A stretch of DNA of 64,000 bases from Ectocarpus siliculosus (lineage: Eukaryota > Sar > Phaeophyceae > Ectocarpales > Ectocarpaceae): contig FN648603.1 of the NCBI GenBank assembly GCA_000310025.1, forward strand, positions 1 through 64,000, given 5' to 3'. Shown one piece after another: positions 12,166 through 21,289 of the stretch (position 1 is the stretch's first letter; each line of letters opens with the position of its first letter). Both the position numbers and the translations under genes were made by a program. The notes beneath the pieces were generated by a model. The model worked only from the letters and a program-made list of their open reading frames with translations. It had not been told where the DNA came from and did no database searches.

Positions 12166-12515
12166 GGCTATTCCTCTAGAGTTTTTCTTTGGAATCCAAA
12201 CCGCAATCCTCTAGAGGATTGCCCAAAAAGTGGAAGCTCTGATTTCGTAAAAAGGTTATCCCCCCAGAGGAAACCCCCCCACCGAAAGCTCTGGAGGATC
12301 ACTGTCCAAAATCCTCTGGAGGAAGTTGTAATGTATTCCTCGTGGAGTACTTATTCCAACGATCCTCCAGAGGATTTCGGGCGGTGTTCCTCCACAGCTT
12401 TCGGTGGGGGTTTTCTCTGGGGATAACCTTTTTACCAAATCAGAGCTTTCGTTTTTTGGGCAATCCTCTGAGAATTGCGGTTTCACCTATCCTCTAGAGG
12501 GTTTTGACCCTAGCC
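12166..12515. repeat. Long imperfect palindrome (foldback/MITE-like)
   Basis: The sequence from GGCTATTCCTCTAGAG at 12,166 is mirrored, as reverse complement, by the sequence ending at 12,515. Matching blocks in order include CCTCTAGAG, AACCGCAAT, AGAGGATTGCCCAAAAA, AAAAAGGTTATCCCC, CCCCACCGAAAGCT and AATCCTCTGGAGGA. The centre is near 12,335, so each arm is about 160 bp. It has no coding capacity. Foldback elements and some MITEs have this form. Confidence 0.8.
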
Positions 12516-13175
12516 ATTTGTCTACCTGTGTGGTTTCGGCCGCTGCCGCCACCTCAGCAGGTATCGGATCCGGGGTGGACACTGAATATGGGCAATGGTA
12601 AACAACAATGTATTGTCGCTCGAACGGTGCTCTGCTGCTGAGCTCCGGGCTCGGCCATTGCCGCCAACTCAGTAGGTAGTCGGATCCGGGGTGGACAATG
12701 AATAGTAGCAATGTGATACAACAATAAATTGTCGCTAGAACGGTGCCCTGCTGCTGAGCTCGGGGGGGCTGGTTTCGGCCGCTACATCCGCAGGTAGTCG
12801 GATCCGGGGTGGACAATGAATAAAACAAGCAATGTTGATCAACAAAAGTGTCGCTCGAACGGTGCCCTGCTACTGAGCTCGGGGCTGGCTTCGGCTGTTG
12901 CCTCCATCCCAGTAGGTAGTCGGATCCGGAGTGCCATATTTAACTACAATAAATTATCGCTCGGACGGTGCCCTGTCGCTGAGCTTGGGGGTTGGCCTCG
13001 GCCATTGCTTCCAAATCAGCAGGTAGTCGGATCCGGAGTGCAATGAAATATGACGGAAGAAACGTCGCTCGAACGGTGCCCTGTTACTGAGCTCGGGGGT
13101 TGGTTTCGGCCACCACCGCCTACTCAGTAGGTGGTCGGATCCGGCGTGCCAATGCGAGTCGATCGAACGATGATC
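12510..13175. repeat. Tandem repeat, six copies, 107-122 bp unit
   Basis: Units share TCGCTCGAACGGTGCCCTG, then GCTGAGCTCGGGG, then CAGTAGGTAGTCGGATCCGG. The CGGATCCGG mark falls at about 12,565, 12,681, 12,799, 12,921, 13,028 and 13,136, giving spacings of 116, 118, 122, 107 and 108 bp. Open frames on either strand across the array are repeats of each other and are not taken as genes. The array lies directly before the DIRS-like retroelement fragment and could be part of its leader. Confidence 0.88.
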
Positions 13176-13242
13176 GTCGATGACACCTGACGCCATGCCT
13201 TGAAATGTTTTCGTCGCCCGAAAAATTTCAACATGACCAGAT

Positions 13243-14646
13243 ATGCCGCCACGCGCGGCAGCGGGGGCGCGGGTCACCCGGTCGTCGTCCCGTACGAATG
13301 CACACGGTGCGGGGGCAGCCGGTCCTACGAGGGCGCGATCGTCAGCATGGTCGTCCGCTAGGTCGGGGGCAGGGCGGCCGACTGCCCCTTCTAGTCCTCG
13401 CGCGAACCGCCGGGGGACCGCGACGCGGGGCGTGGCCACCGCCACTCGTTCTCAGTCGGAGGGGCCGCCACCCATGGCCGCTCTGCAGCAGCGGCTGCAA
13501 GAACTCACCGAGAAGTTCGAGCAGAAGGAGGATGAGCACCGGGGGGTGGTCGATCAGATGCAAGCGCAGATCGACGACCTCTCCATTAGCAATTTTGGTC
13601 GTGCTGCAGGGGGGTCTGCGGGGGAGGTAGAGCTGCTAGGCACGCAGGGGTCGCCATCGGATGCGGCTACGCCGGCGACACCGCCTGCGGCCGTCCAGAA
13701 GATGGCTCTGAAGGAAGCCATGACCGAATGGAAGAACCTCCACACGCGCATGGCCTGGTTGGTTCTTGCTCGGCGCCCCCTCATGAGCACTCTCACGGCC
13801 TCCCAGTGGCAAGCGTCTTATCCAGACGTCCACATCAGCTCGCAGATCGCGTCGACGCTCAACACGTTCACACGATTTTGCGTATCGGACTGGCGTATGG
13901 CGTCCGACAGCGCGTCGGCAACGGTCAACATCGACGAGTCGTTGGAGATCATGATCGACGTCATCTGCGACGCTATGGGTCGCGGCATCAACGAGAGAGA
14001 GAGTAAAGAGCGACTGCGTCTTCTCGAAGACGTACTCCGGGGGGGGCTCCGCGACGTCCGCAATCACCTCCGCAAGCACCGCGACGAGATAAGGACGGCG
14101 GCCAGCGGGCGTCTTCTCTTGTCATTCCTCGACGAAGATTTCAAAACGATCGCCAACGACTGGTTCTCTGCCGCGCACACTGTCAGAGGCATTCACATCG
14201 CTCCTCCGGTCGGCGTCGAGCACTATCCCCCGGTGCCCACGCCCAAGTTCCCCACCACGAGCAACTTCATCGCAACTGGGGGGCCCCTCCGTCGGACGTC
14301 ATGTCGCCGACGAAGCGTATGCGCAAAGGGCCGGCACCCAACGAGCGGGCATCCTGGGCGAGTGCGGGGTACCACCGCCGCGAGTCGCGTATCTGCTTCG
14401 CGCACGTCAATGGAGGCTGCGAGAACCCCACCTGCCGATACCTACACCCATGGCCCCGTTTCGAACCGCACATCACCGGGCGCTCGCAGGGGCCCATGGG
14501 GGGTGCCCGAGGCAACCAGGGCCGGGCTAGCGGTGACACCGGAAGCAGAGGCGGAAGCGGGGCAGGCGGCGCGGTCGAGGGGAGCGGCGATAGGCTTAAA
14601 GCATCTTCCTTCTTCCGAAACGGAAAAAAACGGGAAAAGCAAATAG
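13243..14646 (+). pseudogene. Gag-like protein of the DIRS-like element, frameshifted
   Basis: 467 open codons. The first 60 residues are Arg/Ala/Ser-rich. From about residue 78 there is a coiled-coil-like segment (MAALQQRLQELTEKFEQKED). The centre is an ordinary helical domain. After about residue 345 (near 14,281, at a GGGGGG run) the frame becomes compositionally odd, while the overlapping frame 14,301-14,702 reads sensibly and contains the zinc finger CFAHVNGGCENPTCRYLH. This marks a frameshift rather than two genes. The protein would be the structural, RNA-binding Gag. Confidence 0.6.
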
Positions 14647-14702
14647 GGGCGCAGGCCTTCCCGGGCAGCGGGGGGGCCTACCTCAGATGCGGTTGTGCGT
14701 GA
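14301..14702 (+). pseudogene. Gag C-terminal zinc-finger part in shifted frame
   Basis: Continues Gag after the G-run frameshift. It has a basic start (MSPTKRMRKGP), a C-x7-C-x4-C-x3-H finger and a Gly-rich tail (GGARGNQGRASGDTGSRGGS), all typical of nucleic-acid-binding Gag ends. It runs out at a second G run near 14,670, where yet another frame carries on (VVRDFSDEIGVLVAAREAGG). Confidence 0.55.
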
Positions 14703-14914
14703 TTTCAGCGACGAAATTGGCGTTCTCGTAGCGGCTAGAGAAGCCGGTGGCAGTACGGGAATCTTTGTTTCGGGTGGCTGGGGTGTGCCGACCTTCCTTG
14801 ACATGCACGGCGGAAACTTTGAATTCATGCGCACGCTAGAAGACGTCCTGCCGACACCCCGGGTGGACCCCAATCGGGCACGACAATGGTTCGGCGGGGT
14901 TAAAAATCTTCCCC

Positions 14915-15130
14915 TTGATTGACTTGCTTGTTCACATCGTTTCATTCGGAGTTCCGGTACCTGTTACAGCGGGGGGTGACATAGTTGCGGCCTTGCAGTA
15001 CGGCAATGATAGGTCCGCACGACCGCACGGCGCGCAGATCCTCGAAAAGGTTAGAGATGATGTTCAGTACGGCAGAGCGTTCGTCTTTCCGAAAAACGCG
15101 GCGTCTCAGATTGAGGGTTTGTTGTCATGA
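14915..15130 (+). pseudogene. Reverse transcriptase N-terminal fragment
   Basis: Encodes LQYGNDRSARPHGAQILEKV and VQYGRAFVFPKNAASQIEGL, the region that lies just before RT motif 1 in DIRS/Ngaro-like polymerases. Only about 70 residues remain. The catalytic YxDD is absent because the fragment ends where the minus-strand copia sequence starts. Confidence 0.55.
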
Positions 15131-16440
15131 TGAGGCTGCATCGATGAATCTTGACAATCTTGTTGCCAGTCCAAGCGCTGTGTAGCGATGAACGTTCTCG
15201 AGCTGTTGCCTCTATGGTGCCGTGGTGCCCGTAGAGATAAGTGTTGTGCGCCAGATCTCGTTCTGGATGGATTTCCTGGCTGCTTCAAAGATCCTCACTC
15301 CTTGGTTGAATAAGCCAGAATCTGGTCGACGAGCTTTCGGTGGATGGCCTTCGTAGTACTCTTCGTAAAGAGGCCGGCAGGTAGATCTCCCGACGGGACG
15401 TGGTATACGCTCAAGCGTCCGCTTTCGATGAGCTCCGTTGTGACCCACTTCCGTAGCTGAAGGTGCTTCGTCCTGGCGCTGTAGGAGTTGTTACTCTCTA
15501 GCGATAGAGCGCCCGTCGAATCATTTCCGATCCGAATGTTGCTGAACTGATTGAGGAATCCGAGTTCCCAATACATTTCTTGACTTTGGCAGCATTCTCG
15601 TGCTGCATAGGAGATTGAAACCATCTTCGCCTCCGTTGTGCTGAGTGCAGACAGCGATTGAAGTGATGAGGCCCATGAAATGGGCGCGCCGCACAGAAGA
15701 AAAAGGTATCCCCTTGTTGACCTCCTCTTCTCAAGGTCTTGAGCAAAGCTTGCGTCTGCCCAAGCTTGGATCTTGAAATCCCCGCTCTTGAACACGATGT
15801 CCAACTCTGGCCGTTGCTTGAGGTACCTGAGTACATGCTTGGCCCTGGACATGTGCGCCTTGCTGGGCTTGCTGGTAGCCCGTGTCAATTCAAGCACGGC
15901 GTATGATATGTCCCAGCGGCTGGTCCGGCTCAAATACAAAAGGCTTCCGACAAAGCTTTGGTACGTCTTGATGCCGTCCTCGTCAAGTAGAGTCTCCGCT
16001 GGCTGATCCAGCGATAGCTCTCCTCCGACGCTTGGCGTGCTAACTGGGTTGCAGTCTTGCATCCCAAATCGTTCCAGTAGTGAAGTGGTGCAGTCCGTTT
16101 GGCTGATCCGGAGGGTCTTCTGTAATCGATCGCGTGTGATCTTCATCCCCAGGATGAGGAACACCTCTCCGAGATCGTTCATGGTAAAGCGGTCCATAAG
16201 CTGCTTCTTCTTCTTGACGAGTAGCTTCTTGTCCGGCGATGTCAGGAGAATGTCATCAACATAAATTGTTAATAGACAGTATCCTCCCCCAATTTCTGTG
16301 ATGTACATGCACGGGTCCGTCTCTGTAGCCCTGAATCCCATGGCCATAAGAGCCTTGTCCAATGTGAGAATCCAAACGCGGCTTGCTGTCCGCAGTCCAT
16401 AAGCAGCAAAAGCCTTGTGGGTGTTGACGACCCGTATCGG
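15131..16440 (-). mobile_element. Ty1/copia retrotransposon, 3' fragment (RT and RNase H)
   Basis: Minus-strand copia pol truncated at its 5' side. The intact frame 16,362-15,295 starts inside RT. Upstream of it, in the same frame, AAYGLRTASRVWILTLDKAL can still be read to about 16,440, corresponding to the LYGLKQAxRxW block of copia RT, before the frame breaks. No LTR is recognised beside it, and no gag, protease or integrase. It is a different lineage from the element at 18.6-23.9 kb. Confidence 0.85.
15295..16362 (-). CDS. Copia RT C-terminal half and RNase H
   Basis: 355 codons. The RT active site is LLTIYVDDILLTS near residue 32, followed by the FTMNDLGEVFLILGMKI block (copia consensus DLG-x3-xLG) and the TPSVGGELSLDQP connection. 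RNase H follows, with WADASFAQDLEKRRSTRGYL (first catalytic Asp), LSTTEAKMVSIS (Glu) and GNDSTGALSL (Asp), and a C-terminal KHLQLRKWVTTELIESG. The frame has no stops but lacks the RT N-terminus, so it cannot make a whole polymerase. Confidence 0.88.
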   Translation of the reverse strand: MDKALMAMGFRATETDPCMYITEIGGGYCLLTIYVDDILLTSPDKKLLVKKKKQLMDRFTMNDLGEVFLILGMKITRDRLQKTLRISQTDCTTSLLERFGMQDCNPVSTPSVGGELSLDQPAETLLDEDGIKTYQSFVGSLLYLSRTSRWDISYAVLELTRATSKPSKAHMSRAKHVLRYLKQRPELDIVFKSGDFKIQAWADASFAQDLEKRRSTRGYLFLLCGAPISWASSLQSLSALSTTEAKMVSISYAARECCQSQEMYWELGFLNQFSNIRIGNDSTGALSLESNNSYSARTKHLQLRKWVTTELIESGRLSVYHVPSGDLPAGLFTKSTTKAIHRKLVDQILAYSTKE

Positions 16441-17870
16441 CTCTCGAAGAGGTGTTGTTGGTTGTCGTCAAAAAGGGTAGTCCTAATTTTGCCTTTGACC
16501 TGTGACTATAAGATTGCACAATCGGGTGCTCTGCTTACGCATACAGCAGTTACTATATGCAAGCAAGTGTCCGTGCAACAACGACAGAAAAAAAAATGCG
16601 TGCATGCATACGTAGATAACTCGATAACTGTTTTTGCTTCACAGCAGGACAATTTCAGGTTGGCATTTTTCTTTGACACTGCCGGAGACCGGTGGGTCTG
16701 TACGAAGTCCACGTTCCGCTTTTTTTTGTTTTTTTTACGATTTTACCCCGGAGACGCAGGTCAGCTCCAACTTCACGATGCCCACCTTCTCCATCTTTGT
16801 AAGGGAATTTCGTCGACATATTCCGTTTCCTAATAAATATCCGTTGCACTGCGTGGGATCTGTGCATTTCATCTTTGGTAGCCTACCCGTACACGGACGG
16901 ACGGGCGACAACGAGATGCTTGTTCCATACGTGCATATTTGTATGAGGATACAAAAAAAGGGCAAGATGTACCTCTTGGTGACGTCACATAGGATGACAA
17001 AACTTGAAAAAGTAGAAGACGGTAACCTGTATTTCACATTTATTTGGTAATACACGCCGGACTTCTTCCGCACTTCTGGGTTCGAATCCAAACACCAAAC
17101 CGCAAACACCCTATTATTATTGATCGCCCTCGACAATTTGTGACGTTTGTCACCAGTTCGTGGTTCTCCGGCGTCCGACCCATTGAATATACCACCACGA
17201 GTGATTACGCGAACTCATCACAACACTACACCGTAGTTCTCCACCAGAAGACCCAAAAACGTGTCGCAGGCGCTGCCAATTGAAACGGCTTTCTTCTTTG
17301 ATGTACCCGCAAAGATTGGCATATTTTGGGGACAGCTGCAGTGGTTGTTCGATCAGCTGCCATCACACCAGACACCCGATGAGGATGATGCGTACTGCGG
17401 AATTACAGGAAAGACCGAGTACGTGTTGGAGTCCATGCGCACTGCAAACGACAACAAAAACCATGATCGTGCGTCTGAGTGTCCCAAACATGTAATACTA
17501 TCAGGTTGAAACAGCCGGACGCGATGGATGGAAAAAGGCTCGTATGACGCGACTTTCGGTGCACATCAGCATCAACTGACGAAGTAAGCAGTATGACACC
17601 AAAACAGCAATCGGCAAAATTTGACTGTTTTTACTGGGCCTTCCTAACGATTCCGAAACATGACACCCACGTCATTCACACGTCCAGCCCCACCAATAGG
17701 TTTCTAGCGCTCAACCCTACCACACTGCAACCCAGCGCTTTACCACGCACGGTACACCCCAACTCATGACCGATCCAAGTGATCGCGGCAGCAACCACCG
17801 ACGAAACGACACAAACACAAGCAACCGCCGGTACCGAGTTGCCAACGCCACCGACATAAACACGCGTCGA
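16441..17870. other. Unassigned region
   Basis: Open frames exist on both strands (for example 16,634-17,050 plus and 16,735-17,136 minus, and 17,261-17,509 plus). The last reads like a plausible protein segment (FFDVPAKIGIFWGQLQWLF) but I cannot name a family. A GGTTCGAATCC word near 17,078 resembles a tRNA B box but has no matching A box or stem. Confidence 0.3.
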
Positions 17871-18443
17871 GGGGCTCAGCGTGCTTCCTCCGCCGATGCC
17901 CTCAACGCCCATCGTAGAGCACAATGATCCGCGTCGGCAGAGGCCATCAACAGCCGTCGTAGAAGTCGCCATTCCGACAGAGTACAACAGCTCAACGCCG
18001 CACGTCGACGGCGTAGAGCGACCGTCATCAACAACAAAAGGGGGTTGCCCTTCCACGACATCTTCCACGCCGAGGACGACTCCACCTCATTACGGGCCAT
18101 TGTTTGAGACCGCCAGCGAGCCTTGGAGGAGGCGCGACGAGACCTGGGCATCACAGCGCAAACCGGAGATCCTTGCCCGCATTGTGGGGCCAAACTGTTC
18201 GCCAAATAGTCCAAGGGCATTTGTTGCAAGAATGGGAAGTACATCCTCCCGCGACTGCCGTCACTCCCCCCTTCATTGGAAGAATTGTACGATTCTCCGG
18301 AGCCATCAGCGCAGGGGTTCAGGAAGGAATCGAGGATGTATAACTGCCGATGCAATTTCGCTTCGCTCAACGTGGAGGATGGTGAACTCAAAAAAATGTT
18401 CGGGGACCATCTGCTGCCGTCCAAGGGAGGTGAGATCGATTGA
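17870..18443 (+). pseudogene. Helitron Rep/helicase N-terminal fragment
   Basis: One plus-strand frame can be read through three in-frame stops (near 17,925, near 18,107, and TAG at 18,207-18,209). It gives an Arg/Ala-rich leader, then CPHCGAKLF, GICCKNGKYILPRLPSLPPS, LEELYD and SRMYNCRCNFASLN. CPHCGA..., CC-x2-GKV-LP and R-x-YN-x-x-FAFTS are the landmarks just before the helitron-like N domain in rolling-circle Helitron proteins. The fragment ends at TGA 18,441-18,443 and has neither the HUH Rep site nor the helicase. Stops show it is inactive. Confidence 0.75.
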
Positions 18444-18480
18444 CATGTGCAACGATATATGCGGCTGTTGTATAATTGAG

Positions 18481-18618
18481 GTGTAGATTAATTCGTGTGG
18501 TCTTTCATTTCTATTTTTCTTCGTGGTACGAAACACAATTGATTCGTACGATAGCGTATGGTATAGTGGTGTAGATTAGTTCGTGTGATCTTTCTTATCT
18601 ATCTTTATCCGTGTTACA
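18481..18618. repeat. Short direct repeat, 88-bp period
   Basis: GTGTAGATTAATTCGTGTGG at 18,481 recurs with few changes at 18,569 (GTGTAGATTAGTTCGTGTGA), each followed by a T-rich stretch. Two copies lie between the Helitron fragment and the 3' LTR of the copia element. Confidence 0.6.
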
Positions 18619-18806
18619 TGTTTGGGTGCGGTAGCCCGTCAGAGGCCGAAAGAGAAAGAAGGTTGACTCAAGACCTTTGGTTGATTAGAGAGTGAGAGGC
18701 ATGCGGTAGGCAACACCATCGCCATGCAGCATGCCCATCAACACATTTCATCCGCGTACCCCCCGGAGGCCCCGTAGACAGTATACTCTGCCGAGCACCC
18801 CAAACA
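18619..18806 (-). repeat. 3' LTR of the copia element
   Basis: 188 bp, TGTTTGGG...CCCAAACA terminal inverted repeat. Identical to the other LTR except three single-base changes. Confidence 0.92.
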
Positions 18807-19649
18807 GCCACCCTGCTCGGTACGAGATACGATCTACGAAATCTACCTCACGAACTGCCAGGTAAAACGGCATGTAAATCATCCACCATTCATTCCACTT
18901 CAAACAACTCTGTCAACATAACAATGCCGTACAAAGCTTTCAAACTCTTGTGATATCAAATTACTATCCCCCAAAAGGTCTGTCAATAAACAAAAATGCT
19001 TCACCAAATTCTCAAGAAGTCGAAACACAAACAAATTAAATACCCTTGGAAAAATACCCAGCAAAGATACACACATTACATCAGAATCACGTCAGAACGG
19101 GGACGGGTAACTCCGGGAAAACATGTCCAACGTCCTGACTTAACTCAGAACAAATTCCTCAGATAAACATGCATGTTTCAACTCATTGACCAGCTCAAAT
19201 AACCTTCGGAAGCACACAGGCTTCAACCATGACCTACGAGAACATGCCAATCCTTCCTCCAACACCCAATACCTTGACAAATATACCAGTCCAACAGCCC
19301 CCCTGCTGTAACATCCATCCCAAACGAGAAGGAACCAAACAAACAAATCCAAAACAACCATGAAGAAACCAACAAATCCAAAACAGACAATCAACAATCC
19401 AGCAGCGCCCCTGCTGTAACATCCATCCCGAACATGAAACCAAGTCCAAAACAAATAAAACACCTGCGACTAGTATCATGGAACAATACCAATACCCCCC
19501 CCCCCCATGATTCTCGTGCAGAACTACCTCATCCATCGTACGTACCAGAGAGCAGAAACATAACAACAGCAAATCAAAAGCCAGTATAAATTCACAAATA
19601 TAACACATCATGTAGAAAAGGCCCCCCCGCTGAAAAACAAAGAACAAAA
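18807..19649 (-). other. Copia 3' untranslated part with modules shared with other elements
   Basis: Non-coding stretch between RNase H and the 3' LTR. In plus-strand order it holds TCAGAACGGGGACGG (near 19,095), CCAATCCTTCCTCCAA (near 19,246), AACAGCCCCCCTGCTG twice (near 19,294 and, imperfectly, 19,400) and a C run of 14 followed by ATGATTCTCGTG (near 19,494). The same landmarks, in the same order, appear at 34.6-35.2 kb and 54.7-55.4 kb. Minus-strand open frames here are Cys/Phe/Leu-rich artefacts. Confidence 0.6.
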
Positions 19650-21038
19650 TCAACGAATATTCATCACAAAGTCGCTATGCGCGCAAAAATCCTCCTTGGG
19701 GAGCGGTTTGGTCAGGAAATCCGCGTGTTGTAGATCCGAACGTACGTGGACTACCTTCCACTCGCCCCGCGCTACACGCTCATGGATGAAATGGTGGCGA
19801 ATGTCGATGTGCTTCGAGTTAGGGGTCGTAGCCGGGTTACTTGCCAAGTGAATAGCGCCTACATTGTCTTCCCACACCGGAGTGCACCCCACATCACGGT
19901 CCGGAAAGATAAAACTCCAGAGATACCGCAGAAAAATAGCCTCCTTCAGCCCCTCAGACATCGCCACGTACTCCGCTTCCGTCGAAGACAGGGTGACGCT
20001 CTTCTGCGTCCTACACAGATACATCACACACGCACCAGCGAACATCACTAGTGCCCCAGAAACAGACCGCCGGCCGGTTGCCTTGCTGGCGAAGTCCGCA
20101 TCGACAAAAAGTTCCATGTGGTCTCCTCCTACCATGCCCCTCTGAAAAGTAATACCGTACCCGCTCGTGGATCTAACATACATCAAGACATGCAAAGCCG
20201 CTTGCCAGTGCAATCGCTTCGGCGCGTGCGAATACCTCGCAACGACACGTACCGCGTTGAGAATATCCGGGCGAGTCTGATTCGCCAGCCACATCAAGTG
20301 TCCCACCAGCGACCGGAAAGGCGCGTCAACATCGGGCTCGTCGGCGTCATACTGCTCAAGCTTCAAACCAACGACCATGGGTGTCTCTTTGTTCGTCGTC
20401 ACATCGAACTTGGCTACGATCTTCTCCGCTACAGCCTGCTGCGAAATAGTCACCGTCCCCAACGCCGTGTCACGAGAAAACCGGCAACCCGCATACCAGC
20501 GCAGTTCCCCAAGGTTGGAGATGGGCACATACCGGTTGAGATCTACACCAAACTGGTCGCACCTGCTCTTACGTCCGATATAAAATATGTCGTCTACGTG
20601 GATCACAACCACAATGGTGACTACACCGCTCTCGATCAGACGCATCACACACGCATCGGCAGCACAAGACTCGAAACCAAGACGCTTCATGCCACGCATC
20701 AAGTGGTGATGCCATGTGCGTGACGCCTGCTTCAGACCGTAAAGACTCAGTCTCAACCGAACGACCTTACCGGAAAGCGCGCCGCACCGAGGGGGTAGAC
20801 GAATGTACACAACCTCATCCAGTTCCGATTGGACAAAGGCTTGCTCGGCATCGAAATGGCACGTATCCCAACCCAGCACACAGCCAATAGCAGCTAGCAA
20901 ACGAATGTTCGTGATGGAAGGGCAAGGGGAGAAAGTCTCAAAGAAGTCAACACCCTCACGCTGCGCAAATCCACGGGCCACCAACCTAGCTTTAGGGCGC
21001 ACACGCTGCCCAAACTCGTCTACCTTCCATGAATACAC
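19650..21038 (-). CDS. Copia reverse transcriptase and RNase H
   Basis: 462 open codons. RT begins with WKVDEFGQRVRPKARLVARG (copia start block), then TFSPCPSITNIRLLAAIG, the first catalytic Asp in CHFDAEQAFVQSELDEVVYI, RLSLYGLKQASRTWHHHL, and the active site VIHVDDIFYIG (VHVDD rather than YVDD). NLGELRWYAGCRF corresponds to the DLG-LxxfLGi block. RNase H has FVDADFAS, SSTEAEYVAMSE and WEDNVGAIHLASNP, then SKHIDIRHHFIHE. An in-frame TAG at 21,072-21,074 separates it from its upstream part (21,314 onward, same frame), so the start given is only the first Met after that stop. Confidence 0.92.
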   Translation of the reverse strand: MYSWKVDEFGQRVRPKARLVARGFAQREGVDFFETFSPCPSITNIRLLAAIGCVLGWDTCHFDAEQAFVQSELDEVVYIRLPPRCGALSGKVVRLRLSLYGLKQASRTWHHHLMRGMKRLGFESCAADACVMRLIESGVVTIVVVIHVDDIFYIGRKSRCDQFGVDLNRYVPISNLGELRWYAGCRFSRDTALGTVTISQQAVAEKIVAKFDVTTNKETPMVVGLKLEQYDADEPDVDAPFRSLVGHLMWLANQTRPDILNAVRVVARYSHAPKRLHWQAALHVLMYVRSTSGYGITFQRGMVGGDHMELFVDADFASKATGRRSVSGALVMFAGACVMYLCRTQKSVTLSSTEAEYVAMSEGLKEAIFLRYLWSFIFPDRDVGCTPVWEDNVGAIHLASNPATTPNSKHIDIRHHFIHERVARGEWKVVHVRSDLQHADFLTKPLPKEDFCAHSDFVMNIR

Positions 21039-21289
21039 CCACTTGGAGGAGATGACGTTCGTTCCTCGTTGCTAGTCCGCCCCGACCTCCTGAATGGCGC
21101 CCACTGCGTTCAGCCCGCAAAACTCCTTGTGTTCGGCGTGGGTCCAGATGTGGTGGTGTGGCCCCGCGTGCGCCGACGCGTATGTCTCAGGCGTCTCCTG
21201 GTCGCACGCCGGCCCCGTCGGCAAGTCTGGCTCAGCAACGCCCGGCGAAGGAAGCTCGGCAATGGATCGTTTGATCTCGTCCTCCATGG

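Larger units (their letters stand above)
13200..15130 (+). mobile_element. DIRS/Ngaro-like retroelement, 5' fragment (gag plus start of RT)
   Basis: A gag-like frame starting near 13,243 is followed by a C-x7-C-x4-C-x3-H zinc finger (about 14,395-14,450) and then by a reverse-transcriptase N-terminal region near 14,920-15,130 with GDIVAALQYGNDRSA and GRAFVFPKNAASQIEGL. The YGN-RSA...GRA-VFP arrangement is typical of RTs of DIRS/Ngaro-type elements in algae and oomycetes. The reading jumps frame at G runs near 14,280 and 14,670 and again near 14,918. RT stops where a copia fragment on the other strand begins, so the RT palm, RNase H and recombinase are missing. Confidence 0.6.

Noticed and set aside
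12510-13175. CRISPR-like spacing of repeats
   Set aside because: Units are contiguous and diverged along their whole length, with no unique spacers. It is an ordinary tandem repeat in eukaryotic DNA.
17072-17095. tRNA-like GGTTCGAATCC
   Set aside because: No A box at the right distance and no T-stem pairing, so it is not a tRNA gene.
19140-19653. Minus-strand frames next to the copia RNase H
   Set aside because: Repetitive Cys/Phe/Leu frames produced by a duplicated C-rich sequence in the untranslated part. No relation to an envelope or other known extra gene.
20118-20723. Plus-strand frame of 201 codons
   Set aside because: Antisense shadow of the copia RT, whose motifs are unmistakable on the minus strand.
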